DNA from: Aquisphaera giovannonii
GTDB taxonomy: Bacteria > Planctomycetota > Planctomycetia > Isosphaerales > Isosphaeraceae
Direction of reading: 5' to 3'
Assembly (NCBI RefSeq): GCF_008087625.1
Contig: NZ_CP042997.1
Span: 7,936,001 to 8,000,000 of the forward strand
DNA: 64,000 nt
Within the stretch, counting starts at the first letter, position 1. Each line of letters begins with the position of its first letter. This document shows positions 48,213-56,328 of the stretch, one piece after another. The notes under the pieces were generated by a model. It was not told the DNA's origin, ran no database searches, and worked only from the letters and a program-made list of their open reading frames with translations. The position numbers and the translations under genes are program-made.

Positions 48213-48908
48213 ATGAACTGTTTCCAAGCCAAGACCGGTCAACTGGCCCGGCAGTGGTTCGTGATCGACGCGTCGAACCAGGTCGTCGGACGCCTCGCCG
48301 CCCAGATCGCCCCCATCCTGATGGGGAAGCACCGGCCCACGTACACCCCGCACATCGACACCGGCGACTACGTCATCGTCACGAACGTGGATAAGGTCGT
48401 CTTCTCCGGCAACAAGTGGCGGGAGAAGACCTACCAGCGCTACTCCGGCTATCCGGGCGGCCAGCGCGAAGAGGCGGCCTGGAAGCTGTTCGAGCGTCGC
48501 CCCGAGCGGATCCTCGAGCTGGCGATCCAGCGGATGATGCCCAAGAGCAAGCTGGGCCGCCACATGATGGCCAAGCTGAAGCTGGTCGTCGGCCCCAATC
48601 ACACGCATCAGGCGCAGCAGCCGATCACGCTGGAGCCCCTGGCCGGACGCCCCGCCTCCGCCGGCGCTTTGTTCGCCCCCGAGGTCCCGGCCCCGGGCTC
48701 GCGGAAGCGGAAGCGAGCTGAGAAGGCCGGCGAGGCCAAGGGCGCCCCGGCCGCCGAGACGGCGACCGCCACGGCCACCCAGCCCGAGGCCCAGCTCGAA
48801 GCCCCCGCCGCCGAGCCCCAGCTCGAGGCGCCGGCGACCGAGACCCACCACGAGGCCCCTGCCCCGGAATCGACGGACTCCGCCACGCCCCCTCCGCAGG
48901 AAGGCTGA
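48213..48908 (+). CDS. rplM: Ribosomal protein L13 with a long C-terminal extension
   Basis: A 231-residue L13 of the large ribosomal subunit. Residues 1-145 match the bacterial core (WFVIDASNQVVGRLAAQIA, GKHRPTYTPHIDTGD, PKSKLGRHMMAKLK, and the end HTHQAQQP). The usual protein stops at about 142 residues. Here a further 85 residues follow: a basic patch (SRKRKRAEKAGEAKG), then an Ala/Glu/Pro/Thr-rich tail with imperfect QLEAPA repeats. No stop, frameshift or second start separates core and tail. First gene of the usual L13-S9 operon; rpsI follows 96 bp later. Confidence 0.95.
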   Translation: MNCFQAKTGQLARQWFVIDASNQVVGRLAAQIAPILMGKHRPTYTPHIDTGDYVIVTNVDKVVFSGNKWREKTYQRYSGYPGGQREEAAWKLFERRPERILELAIQRMMPKSKLGRHMMAKLKLVVGPNHTHQAQQPITLEPLAGRPASAGALFAPEVPAPGSRKRKRAEKAGEAKGAPAAETATATATQPEAQLEAPAAEPQLEAPATETHHEAPAPESTDSATPPPQEG

Positions 48909-49004
48909 GCGGCCCCGCGGCCAGGACCGCGGCGGGTCGCCCCTCGCTAAGACACAGGACGATACGGCACACCGGCTCATACCGAACTTCGAGAACCACG
49001 GACC

Positions 49005-49412
49005 ATGGCAGTAGCGACCGAGAAGAAGACCTTCATCTGGGGCACCGGCCGCCGCAAGACGGCCGTCGCCCGGGTGCGCATCTGCGAGGGCACCGGCCAG
49101 TTCCAGGTGAACGGCCAGGACGCCAACGTCTATTTCCCGCTTGAGGTCCAGCAGACCGACATCCGCGCCCCGCTGAAGGCGACCGAGATGGGCGACCGCA
49201 TCGACGTCATCGTCAAGGTCGGCGGCAGCAGCAAGCCCAGCCAGTCCGGCGCCGTGATGCAGGGCCTCGCCCGGGCCCTCAAGGAATTCCGGCCCGACCT
49301 GATCGAGGCACTCCGCGACGGCGGCTACCTCACCCGCGACGCCCGGATGGTCGAGCGAAAGAAATTCGGCCACAAGAAGGCCCGGAAGAGCTTCCAGTTC
49401 TCCAAGCGCTGA
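49005..49412 (+). CDS. rpsI: Ribosomal protein S9
   Basis: A 135-residue S9 of the small subunit with the standard layout: an N-terminal WGTGRRKTAVARVRI, the GGSSKPSQSGAVMQGLARAL helix, DGGYLTRDARMVERKKFGHKKARK, and the C-terminal Ser-Lys-Arg tail that reaches the P-site tRNA. Second gene of the L13-S9 operon, ending at a strong stem-loop. Confidence 0.97.
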   Translation: MAVATEKKTFIWGTGRRKTAVARVRICEGTGQFQVNGQDANVYFPLEVQQTDIRAPLKATEMGDRIDVIVKVGGSSKPSQSGAVMQGLARALKEFRPDLIEALRDGGYLTRDARMVERKKFGHKKARKSFQFSKR

Positions 49413-49440
49413 GCGTCCGCAGCAGACTTCAGCACGACAC

Positions 49441-49481
49441 ACCAAGCCGGGACGGGCGACGATCGCCTGCACCGGCTTGGT
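49441..49481 (+). terminator. Stem-loop downstream of rpsI
   Basis: A perfect 10-bp outer stem (49441-49450 with 49472-49481) encloses an inner hairpin (GGCGA with TCGCC). It begins 29 bp after the rpsI stop. No T tract; probable terminator of the ribosomal operon. Confidence 0.55.
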
Positions 49482-49515
49482 CCATGTATGGCCTGGACTT
49501 TCCGGACCGGCGAGC

Positions 49516-49737
49516 ATGTCTCCCAGCGATTGGACCGAAGAGCAGTGGCAGCCGATCGATGAGGATCTTTTCGCGGGCCGCCCGCTGATGGCGGTCAAGC
49601 GAATACGGCAGCAGACAGGCTCCGGCCTCCATGCCGCCGGGGAAGTGATGCGAGCTAGGTACGAGTCGCTTCGACGGTCGGATCCCGATCGGTTCCAGCA
49701 AACCGACGCGGAATATTGGGCCGGCTGGTACTCATGA
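49516..49737 (+). CDS. Small L7/L12-C-terminal-like protein
   Basis: A 73-residue soluble protein. The stretch FAGRPLMAVKRIRQQTGSGLHAAGEVM has the helix-turn-helix pattern of the C-terminal domain of ribosomal protein L7/L12 (IxxxKxxRxxTGxGLKEAKxxV). Aromatic ends are distinctive (DWTEEQWQ and AEYWAGWYS). Proteins like this occur as small stand-alone ORFs in many bacteria, and their function is unknown. ATG 49516 has only a weak site (CCGGCGAG); the frame stays open upstream to 49477 with residues that look unlike a gene. It lies after the rpsI stem-loop and is convergent with the channel gene. Confidence 0.65.
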   Translation: MSPSDWTEEQWQPIDEDLFAGRPLMAVKRIRQQTGSGLHAAGEVMRARYESLRRSDPDRFQQTDAEYWAGWYS

Positions 49738-49779
49738 GACTGCAACGTAGGCCGGCCGCCGAACCGAGTTTCCGCCGCC

Positions 49780-50949
49780 TCACGACAGGAACTTCTCCCG
49801 GAACTGGTCCAGGTTCGACCGCTTGCCCAGGATGACGAGGCTGTCGCCCGGGCCGATGACTTCGTCGCCGCGGGCCGGGAAGATCAGGTGGCCGTCCCGG
49901 TTCTTGATGGCGATGACGATGACGCCCGTGAGGCGGCCCACGTCCGCGTCGCGGAGGCTCAGGCCGGCGAGCGGGCTGCCCTCCACAATCGGGATGTCGT
50001 CCATCTCGATCTGGAGGCTCGACCGCTGGGTGACGAGCTCCACGAACTCGACGGCCGTCGGGTTGGTGAGCAGCGAGACGATCCGGTGCGCGCCGATGGC
50101 CGCCGGCATGATCACGTGGTTCGCCCCGGCCTGGCGGAGCTTCTTCTGGGTGCTCGGCTGCTCGGCCCTCGCGATGATGTCGATGTTCGGGCAGAGCTCG
50201 CGGGCGGTCAGGGTGATGAAGACGTTGGCGGCGTCCCCCGGCATGGACGTGACGAGCACGGCGGCACGGCCGACGCCCGCGTCACGCAGGACGCCCTCGT
50301 CGGTGGCGTCGCCCAGGATGTAGGTGAAGCCTCGGGTCTGCATCTCGGCGGCCCGCGCCGGGTCCTGCTCGATGACGACGAACGGCATCCCGGCGCCCGC
50401 GAGGCCCTCGCAGACCATCGCCCCGACCCGCCCATACCCGGCGACGATCGTATGCCCGGTGAGGTTGGCGATGCTCTTCATGATGCGTTGCTGTCCCAGG
50501 AACTTCTGGAACTCCCCCTCGGTGAGCAGCGAGATGAAACCGCCGACGGTGTAGCCGACCGCGAACAGCCCCATGGAGATGGTCGCCATGGTGTGGACCC
50601 GCAGGATCGTCGAGTCCAGCGGGTGTACCTCGGTCAGGCCGACGGCCGAGATCGTGATGAACACCTGGTAGAAGGCGTCCATGAACGACCAGCCCATGGC
50701 CATGTAGCCGGAGACGCCGTAGGTCATGACCACGGCGACCATCGAGAAGCCCAGCAGGATCCGCCGCCCCGCCTCGCGGCGCCAGAATGAGACCGTCGCG
50801 TGCGCGGGTAGGTCCGCCAGGCGGGGCTTCGGCAGGGCCCGGCGTGCCTCTCGTCCCGGCCAGTGCCAGGGCCAGAGCCAGATCGACGTGGCCCGCCGCC
50901 ACGCCCTCTCGGCCAGGCTGCCGGTGGGCGCGGTTGCGTCAGGACTCAT
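49780..50949 (-). CDS. K+-channel-like protein with RCK/TrkA domains
   Basis: A 389-residue protein. After a cytoplasmic N-terminus of 60 residues come two helices (about residues 65-84 and 113-138) flanking a pore loop. Then an NAD-binding RCK domain begins at HTIVAGYGRVGAMVCEGL (about residue 155) and a TrkA-C domain at about residue 300, as in MthK and related channels. The selectivity filter, normally TVGYG, reads SAVGLTE (residues 101-107). Leu and Thr replace the Tyr/Phe and Gly, so ion selectivity may be lost or altered. The acyl-CoA dehydrogenase gene lies 54 bp upstream on the same strand. Confidence 0.82.
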   Translation of the reverse strand: MSPDATAPTGSLAERAWRRATSIWLWPWHWPGREARRALPKPRLADLPAHATVSFWRREAGRRILLGFSMVAVVMTYGVSGYMAMGWSFMDAFYQVFITISAVGLTEVHPLDSTILRVHTMATISMGLFAVGYTVGGFISLLTEGEFQKFLGQQRIMKSIANLTGHTIVAGYGRVGAMVCEGLAGAGMPFVVIEQDPARAAEMQTRGFTYILGDATDEGVLRDAGVGRAAVLVTSMPGDAANVFITLTARELCPNIDIIARAEQPSTQKKLRQAGANHVIMPAAIGAHRIVSLLTNPTAVEFVELVTQRSSLQIEMDDIPIVEGSPLAGLSLRDADVGRLTGVIVIAIKNRDGHLIFPARGDEVIGPGDSLVILGKRSNLDQFREKFLS

Positions 50950-51003
50950 TCACACCGCTCTCCCTCTTCGGGGCCGCCTCGCCGCGATCAGAGCCGCCCG
51001 CGA

Positions 51004-52152
51004 TCAGAGCCGCAGGTGCTGGGAGATGATGTTCCGCTGGATGTCGTTCGTCCCGGAGAAGAGCACCCCGCCGACGCCGTCGCGGAGGTCGCGCTCCAGG
51101 CCCTCCTCGACAGTATAGCCGGAGGCCCCGAAGATGCGGATGGCGTCCAGGCTGTTCTGGACGAAGCATTCCGAGACGTGCAGCTTCGCCATCGACGAGG
51201 CGATCGACGCGTCCTTGTCCTGCTGCTTCAGCCAGGCGTAGCGGTGGACCATCCAGCGGGCCGTCTCCAGCCGGGTCATCATGTCCACGATCCGGTTGCT
51301 CACCGACTGGAACTTGCCGATGGACTGGCCGAATTGCTTGCGCGCCCTGGCCCGCTTGATGCAGCGGTCGAGCTGGCGCTGCATCGTGCCGACGACGCTG
51401 GCCAGGATCGCCCCCCGCTCCCACTCGAGCGCCGCGTTGAAGATCCGGGAGCCCCGGCCCTCGCGACCGAGCAGGTTCTCCGCGGGGAGCTCGACGCCCT
51501 CGAAGACGAGCTCGCCCATCGGGGCCGTCCGCATCCCCAGCTTCGGGATCTCGCGGACGACGCGGAAGCCCGGCGTCCCCCGCTCGATGAGGAAGGCGGT
51601 GATGCCCAGGACCCCCTTGGTCGGGTCCGTGGTCGCGAAGATCAGGAAGGTGTCGGCGATCGGCCCGCCGGTGATCCAGACCTTGCGTCCGTTGAGGATC
51701 CAGCGGTCCCCCTTCCTCTCGGCCCTCGTCGTCATGCTGAAGATGTCGGAGCCGGCCTCGGGCTCGCTCGCCCCGTTGGCCCCGAAGCTCCGGCCGTCGC
51801 AGAGGGGCGGCAGGTATCGGGCCTTCTGGGCCTCGGTGCCGAACGCGAGGATCGGCATCGTGATCGTCCAGAGGGACGCATTCAGCGCGAAGATCAGCCC
51901 GGTGTCGACGCACGAATACCCCAGGCCCTCCATCGCGGAGACGGCCGTCGGGATGTCCTGCCCCTTGCCGCCGTATTCCGCAGGGACGGGGAGGCCCAGG
52001 ACGCCGAACCGCCCGCAGCGTTCATAGCCCTCGCGCCAGAACTCGCCGCGCTGCTCGCGGGCGGTCGCCTCGGGGTCGTTGAGCTCCTCGCGGCCGAAGC
52101 GGACGGCCTCGTCGTACCAGCGCCGCTGCGATTCGGAGAGACCGAAGTCCAT
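51004..52152 (-). CDS. Acyl-CoA dehydrogenase family flavoprotein
   Basis: A 382-residue FAD enzyme for alpha,beta-dehydrogenation of acyl-CoA thioesters. The three domains are visible: the N-terminal helical domain, the beta-barrel with FGANGASEPEAGSD and KVWITGGPIAD, and the C-terminal helical domain with RKQFGQSIGKFQSV and IRIFGASGYTVEEGLERDLRD. The usual catalytic Glu of short/medium-chain enzymes sits in YEGTxxIQ; here that position is Ser366 (FSGTNDIQ). The base may be elsewhere, as in isovaleryl-CoA or long-chain types, or the enzyme may act on another substrate. ATG 52152 gives the normal length. Confidence 0.88.
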   Translation of the reverse strand: MDFGLSESQRRWYDEAVRFGREELNDPEATAREQRGEFWREGYERCGRFGVLGLPVPAEYGGKGQDIPTAVSAMEGLGYSCVDTGLIFALNASLWTITMPILAFGTEAQKARYLPPLCDGRSFGANGASEPEAGSDIFSMTTRAERKGDRWILNGRKVWITGGPIADTFLIFATTDPTKGVLGITAFLIERGTPGFRVVREIPKLGMRTAPMGELVFEGVELPAENLLGREGRGSRIFNAALEWERGAILASVVGTMQRQLDRCIKRARARKQFGQSIGKFQSVSNRIVDMMTRLETARWMVHRYAWLKQQDKDASIASSMAKLHVSECFVQNSLDAIRIFGASGYTVEEGLERDLRDGVGGVLFSGTNDIQRNIISQHLRL

Positions 52153-52228
52153 CGTCTCGACCTCCTTGTCGGCCCCGACTCGCCGGATCCCCGGCCTCGT
52201 CGCGCCGCGGATCGGCGATTCGCGGCCA

Positions 52229-53011
52229 TCAGGACGCCATGGAGATCCGCCTGCGACGGCCGCGGGAGGGGGCCGCCCCGGCCTCCGCCGGGATCCCCAG
52301 GTGATGTCGCTCGAAGGGTGCCAAGGCCGCTAGGAAGCGTCCGAGGGTCTCGAAATACCCGCTGCGAGCGTTCCTCTGCAGGCCGGTCGCGAAGGGGACC
52401 AGCCAGCTTGCCAGATGATTGCCGAAGAAGTCCCTCTGGGCAAGCCCACAACGCGCCGCGTACTCCCCGGCGTGCGGGTCGAAGGGGCAAAGCAGCGAGG
52501 CCACCCGTCCCTTGCCGATGAGCCACCTCATGAAGCCGATCTCGCACGCCACGTGGTCGGCCCGCCTGCGGCCCTCCGCCGCGTCGAAGTCCTCGAACGA
52601 CAGGTAGAGTCCCTTCAACGCCTCCAGGGCCTCCCGGGCCTTCCTCTCCGTGAGCCCTCTACGATGATCGAGCGCGAACGGGGAGCAGCCCGGCCGGGGC
52701 TTCTTCGTGCAGATCACCCGCTCGTAGCCCGCCTTGAGCTGGGGGAGGGGCTGGCAGAGATCCACCATCAACGCCCGCAGGTCCAGGTCCCTCGCGGGCC
52801 CTTCCCCCTCGAGCCGGGGATACGAGACGCTCATCGCGATCTCGCGTAACAAATCGGCCGCCGCGATTGCTCGCCGCTGCGCATCGGCGAGCACGAGCTG
52901 CCCCCACACCCCCCCGTCGGGATGAGTGAGCGACGCCTCCAGGATCCCATAGATCGCCTCCCGTGCTTCATCCGCCGAAGTCACGAAGGGCCCGACCATC
53001 AAGCCAGTCAT
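52229..53011 (-). CDS. TorD/DmsD-like molecular chaperone family protein
   Basis: A 260-residue helical protein. The stretch ADHVACEIGFMRWL (cf. the DHxxxExxFM of TorD/NarJ chaperones) and the later FFGNHLASWLVPFATGL, followed by GRFLAALAPFE, fit this family. Its members escort molybdoenzymes to the Tat machinery. Two Cys lie near residue 105 (RVICTKKPRPGC) and others near 190-200. I chose the ATG at 53011 because GGGAGG lies 8 bases upstream; the GTG at 53047 is less likely. No molybdoenzyme is encoded in the window. The gene is divergent from sufS. Confidence 0.6.
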   Translation of the reverse strand: MTGLMVGPFVTSADEAREAIYGILEASLTHPDGGVWGQLVLADAQRRAIAAADLLREIAMSVSYPRLEGEGPARDLDLRALMVDLCQPLPQLKAGYERVICTKKPRPGCSPFALDHRRGLTERKAREALEALKGLYLSFEDFDAAEGRRRADHVACEIGFMRWLIGKGRVASLLCPFDPHAGEYAARCGLAQRDFFGNHLASWLVPFATGLQRNARSGYFETLGRFLAALAPFERHHLGIPAEAGAAPSRGRRRRISMAS

Positions 53012-53342
53012 CGGCCCGACCTCCCGGTACCCAAGTGGTGAATCCACTTTTCAAGATGAATCTTCCAATGAACCCATGCACGGTCGCACAGCCGAAAGGG
53101 CGGGCTATGGACCTGGATCTGCCACACATTGCGAGGGGATCGACGGCGATCCGCAAAATTTCGGACAATTCTGTTATATCAGAAATTTGAGACAACACCA
53201 ACCTCCGCTCAGGAAGAAGCGGGCGCTGGCGATGGTCCGTCGCGGGAGTGCGCGCGTGCCCGGATCGGAGGGCCCGAAATCGTGGACGTTTCGGGTAGAA
53301 TGGCGGAAAGCACCGAGGAAGCCCCGCGAGGAGACACCTGCG
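53012..53342. other. Divergent intergenic region, TorD-like gene / sufS
   Basis: A 331-bp gap, AT-rich for this genome at 53155-53215. It contains the operator-like palindrome (53169-53184) and should hold both promoters. In-frame codons upstream of the sufS TTG are read as leader, not coding. Confidence 0.5.
53155..53189. promoter_or_regulatory. AT-rich nested palindrome upstream of sufS
   Basis: TTCTG-TTATAT-CAGAA (53169-53184) is a perfect 5-bp inverted repeat around a 6-bp AT core. It lies inside a second, wider repeat: AAATTTC (53156-53162) and GAAATTT (53182-53188). It has the size and symmetry of a dimeric repressor site and lies in the only AT-rich part of the gap. I do not recognise the cognate regulator. 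Confidence 0.4.
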
Positions 53343-54662
53343 TTGAATCCCGAGAATGTCGGAGTGGTCAGGGGCGAGCGGCCCTTCGAGGTGGAGGCCG
53401 TCCGGGCCGACTTCCCGTCCCTCCATCAAGAGGTCCATCCCGGCCGCCCGCTGATCTACTTCGACTCCGCGGCCACGAGCCTGAAGCCCGACTCGGTCGT
53501 CCAGGCCCTGGACGCCTACATGGCCGTGTACCCCTCCAACGTCCATCGCGGGCTTCACGTCCTCAGCGAGCGGGCCACGGAGGCGTTCGAGGACGCGCGC
53601 GAGGCCGTCGCGAGCTTCCTCGGCGTCGAGGACTCCGCGCGGGTCATCTTCACGAGGGGCACGACGGAGTCCATCAACGCCGTGGCCATGAGCTGGGCCC
53701 GCTCGGCCCTCCAGCCCGGCGACGCGATCCTGCTGAGCGAGCTGGAGCACCATTCCAACCTCGTCCCCTGGCAGATGGTGGCGAAGGAGAAGGGCCTGGA
53801 ACTCCGCTTCGCCGAGATCACCGACGACGCCCGGCTGGAGATGGACGCCATCGAGGCGGCCCTCACCGACCGCGTCCGCCTGATCGCCGTGACCGCGATG
53901 TCCAACGTGACGGGCACCCTGCCGCCCCTGGCGGACATCATGGACCTCGCGCGCCGCCGCGGGATCCGCGTCCTCATCGACGCCGCCCAGGGCCTGCCGC
54001 ACGGCGACCTCGACATCCGCCGGTTGGACCCGGACTTCGTGGCCTTCTCCGGCCACAAGATCCTCGGCCCGACCGGCGTGGGCGTCCTCTACGCGAAGCG
54101 GGAGCTGCTCGAGGCGATGCCGCCCTTCATGACGGGCGGCTCGATGGTCGTCCGGGTCACGAGGGACTCGGCGGAGTGGAACGACCTCCCCTGGAAGTTC
54201 GAGGCCGGCACGCCCCCCATCGGCGAGGCCATCGCCCTGGCCGCCGCGCTCCGCTACCTGGCGGCCTTCCCCGCGGATCAGGTCGCGGCTCACGAGCGGT
54301 CGCTCCTGGAGCACGCGCACGAGGTCCTCGGCCGCATCCCCGGGCTTCGGATCGTCGGCCCGACGGACCCGGCGAAGAAGGGGCCGATCGCCAGCTTCAC
54401 GATGGAGGAGGCCCACCCGCACGACCTGGCGCAACTGCTCGACCGCCACGGCGTCGCGATCCGCGCGGGTCATCATTGCACGATGCCGCTGCACACGAGG
54501 CTGGGGATACCGGCCTCCGCGCGGGCGAGCTTCTCGCTCTACAATACGACGGACGAGATCGACCGCCTGGGCGAGGCCCTGGAGTCGATCCGGGCCATGT
54601 TCCGCCGCCGGGCTTCGAAGCCCACCCCCGCCGCCGCCCGCCAGACCAGCCCGGCCCATTGA
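53343..54662 (+). CDS. sufS: SufS-type cysteine desulfurase
   Basis: A 439-residue group II cysteine desulfurase that takes sulfur from cysteine for Fe-S cluster assembly. The PLP lysine is Lys239 in FSGHKILGPTG; the persulfide Cys379 lies in RAGHHCTMPLH, the SufS arrangement. ELEHHSNLVPW and IDAAQGLPHGD are also standard. I use the TTG at 53343, preceded by GAGGAG, because the product begins shortly before the conserved VRADFPSL; in-frame codons run further upstream (ATG 53232) but look non-coding. sufU follows after 33 bp. The C-terminus has a short extra Ala/Arg/Pro tail. Confidence 0.92.
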   Translation: MNPENVGVVRGERPFEVEAVRADFPSLHQEVHPGRPLIYFDSAATSLKPDSVVQALDAYMAVYPSNVHRGLHVLSERATEAFEDAREAVASFLGVEDSARVIFTRGTTESINAVAMSWARSALQPGDAILLSELEHHSNLVPWQMVAKEKGLELRFAEITDDARLEMDAIEAALTDRVRLIAVTAMSNVTGTLPPLADIMDLARRRGIRVLIDAAQGLPHGDLDIRRLDPDFVAFSGHKILGPTGVGVLYAKRELLEAMPPFMTGGSMVVRVTRDSAEWNDLPWKFEAGTPPIGEAIALAAALRYLAAFPADQVAAHERSLLEHAHEVLGRIPGLRIVGPTDPAKKGPIASFTMEEAHPHDLAQLLDRHGVAIRAGHHCTMPLHTRLGIPASARASFSLYNTTDEIDRLGEALESIRAMFRRRASKPTPAAARQTSPAH

Positions 54663-54695
54663 CCAAGACGACGCAGTTGCCGACGGAGCCCTCCG

Positions 54696-55076
54696 ATGGA
54701 TGACGACCCGCTGTACCGCGAGGAGATCCTGGACCACTATTACGGCTCCGCCCACCGCGGCCGGCTCGAGTCGCCCCAGCTCTGCTGCGACCTGGACAAT
54801 CCCCTCTGCGGCGACAAGGTCCACATCGAGATGAGCCTCGGCGACGACGGCCGCGTGGACCAGGTCCGCTTCGAGGGCTCCGGCTGCGTCATCAGCCAGG
54901 CCGCCACGTCCCTCCTGGCCGACCGCTGCGAGGGCGCCACCCTCGACGAGGTCCGCGCCATCTCCCCCGCCGATGTCGTCAAGCTCCTGGGCGTCCCCCT
55001 CTCCCCCACCCGGATGAAGTGCGGCCTCCTCGGCTGGAAGGCGATCCAGACGGCCGTGGAGCAGGGCCGGTCCTGA
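54696..55076 (+). CDS. sufU: SufU, Fe-S cluster assembly / sulfurtransferase protein
   Basis: A 126-residue zinc-dependent partner of SufS. The ligands stand out: Cys38 and Asp40 in NPLCGDK, Cys64 in GSGCVISQA, and Cys109 in RMKCGLLGW. This is the SufU signature, and it accepts persulfide sulfur from SufS. Length is shorter than Gram-positive SufU (about 145), mainly by a reduced middle loop before the last Cys. It is the second gene of a sufSU pair; sufBCD are not in the window. Confidence 0.93.
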   Translation: MDDDPLYREEILDHYYGSAHRGRLESPQLCCDLDNPLCGDKVHIEMSLGDDGRVDQVRFEGSGCVISQAATSLLADRCEGATLDEVRAISPADVVKLLGVPLSPTRMKCGLLGWKAIQTAVEQGRS

Positions 55077-55268
55077 TCGGCCGAGGGCGTCGCGACGCGG
55101 CGACGACCCTTGCCGGTCGGTCTTGACCGTTTCCGGCGAGGGCGGAATACTGCCGCATCAGCGAGCCATCATTCCATGGAATGCTCGCCGGCCTACGCCT
55201 TCGGCCCTCGCGAAGCCGGTCACGACTCCGGACCTCCCCACGCACCGACCCCGCCGAAAGGACGCCCC

Positions 55269-56225
55269 ATGAGCAGGATGCTCCTCGCGTCGCTCGCCTG
55301 CTTGCTCCTCCCCTCGACCGGCCTGGCCGACCCCATCTTCCTCCTCAAGGGGCAGTCGGCGGCCGTGGACTCGAACACGAATGGGACATACGCCGTCCAG
55401 GGAGGGACGCTCAGCATCCTTCAAGGGGCCCGCATCCTCTCCGCGGCGGCCGCCTACGACGGCGCAATCGCGATGTCGGGCGGCCGGGTGGATGCCGGAA
55501 TCGAAGTCTCCGGCGGCACCTTCCAGGCAAGCGGGGGTTCGTCCACCGGCTTCGACTCGACGGCTTATGGGGGGGACGGCCTGTCCGTCTCGAGCACGGC
55601 GAGCATCCTCGGCGGCACCTTCACCGGCGGCAACTCCGGGGGCCAGGCCGGCAGCGGCGTGGTCGGGTCCGCGGGGGAGGCGAACGGCCTCCCGTTCGTC
55701 TCGAACCTCGACATCCGGGGCGGGACCTTCGCCGGCGGCACCGGCTCCGGCGGCTACTACGGCGGCACCACGGGCTACTCGCTCCTCTCTCTCGGCGACG
55801 CGACCGTGACCGGCGGCCACTTCCTGAGCCCCATTGCCATCAATGCCGCCTTCGGAGGCGTGACGAACTTCCTCGGCAAGTCCCTGTCCTATGACCCCGC
55901 GACGAGCGTCCTCTCCGGCACCCTGGCCGACGGCGACCTCATCAACGTCCACGTCTATCTCTCCGGCGGCTATGCCACCGTGAGCCCCGATGGCACCCAG
56001 GTGCGCTTCGCCGCCTCGACGTCATCACCGACAGACCCGGGAACGGGAGCGGGCTCGGGCTCCGGGACGGGCTCGGGATCGACAGGCGGCACGGGGACCG
56101 GCTCGAACCCCGCCCCGCCCCCCGTGCCCGAGCCGGGCACGTTTACGATCTTCGGGGTCATGGCCCTCGCCGCGATGACCTGCGGCCGACACCGCCACCG
56201 GCGCAAGTCGGAGACGGCGGGCTGA
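55269..56225 (+). CDS. PEP-CTERM exported protein with repeated GGTF units
   Basis: A 318-residue exported protein. Signal peptide (cleavage near TGLAD, residue 20), then a Gly/Ser/Thr-rich region where GGTL, GGTF and GGHF recur every 25-55 residues (for example GGTFQASGG, GGTFTGG and GGTFAGG), like a loose beta-helix. A Gly-Ser linker (about residues 260-282) precedes the sorting signal VPEPGTFTIFG, a hydrophobic helix and an Arg/His-rich tail. PEP-CTERM proteins are processed by an exosortase and often sit on the cell surface or in the exopolysaccharide matrix. ATG 55269 follows AAAGGA. Confidence 0.88.
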   Translation: MSRMLLASLACLLLPSTGLADPIFLLKGQSAAVDSNTNGTYAVQGGTLSILQGARILSAAAAYDGAIAMSGGRVDAGIEVSGGTFQASGGSSTGFDSTAYGGDGLSVSSTASILGGTFTGGNSGGQAGSGVVGSAGEANGLPFVSNLDIRGGTFAGGTGSGGYYGGTTGYSLLSLGDATVTGGHFLSPIAINAAFGGVTNFLGKSLSYDPATSVLSGTLADGDLINVHVYLSGGYATVSPDGTQVRFAASTSSPTDPGTGAGSGSGTGSGSTGGTGTGSNPAPPPVPEPGTFTIFGVMALAAMTCGRHRHRRKSETAG

Positions 56226-56328
56226 AGCCGACTTTCCAGACCTTCCCTTCTCCCCGCCCGAGCAGGTAAAGTTCGACAGTCAATCCGGATGCACGACCGA
56301 GAGAGCCAGCGGCGAAGGGACCTGCGGG

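Noticed and set aside
53076-53342. Upstream in-frame extension of sufS
   Set aside because: It contains the AT-rich promoter-like palindrome, and its residues do not resemble SufS, which begins just after the TTG at 53343.
55168-55183. Palindrome CATTCCATGGAATG downstream of sufU
   Set aside because: It is short and unlooped; the surrounding arms pair only with a 4-base bulge, so neither an operator nor a terminator can be supported.
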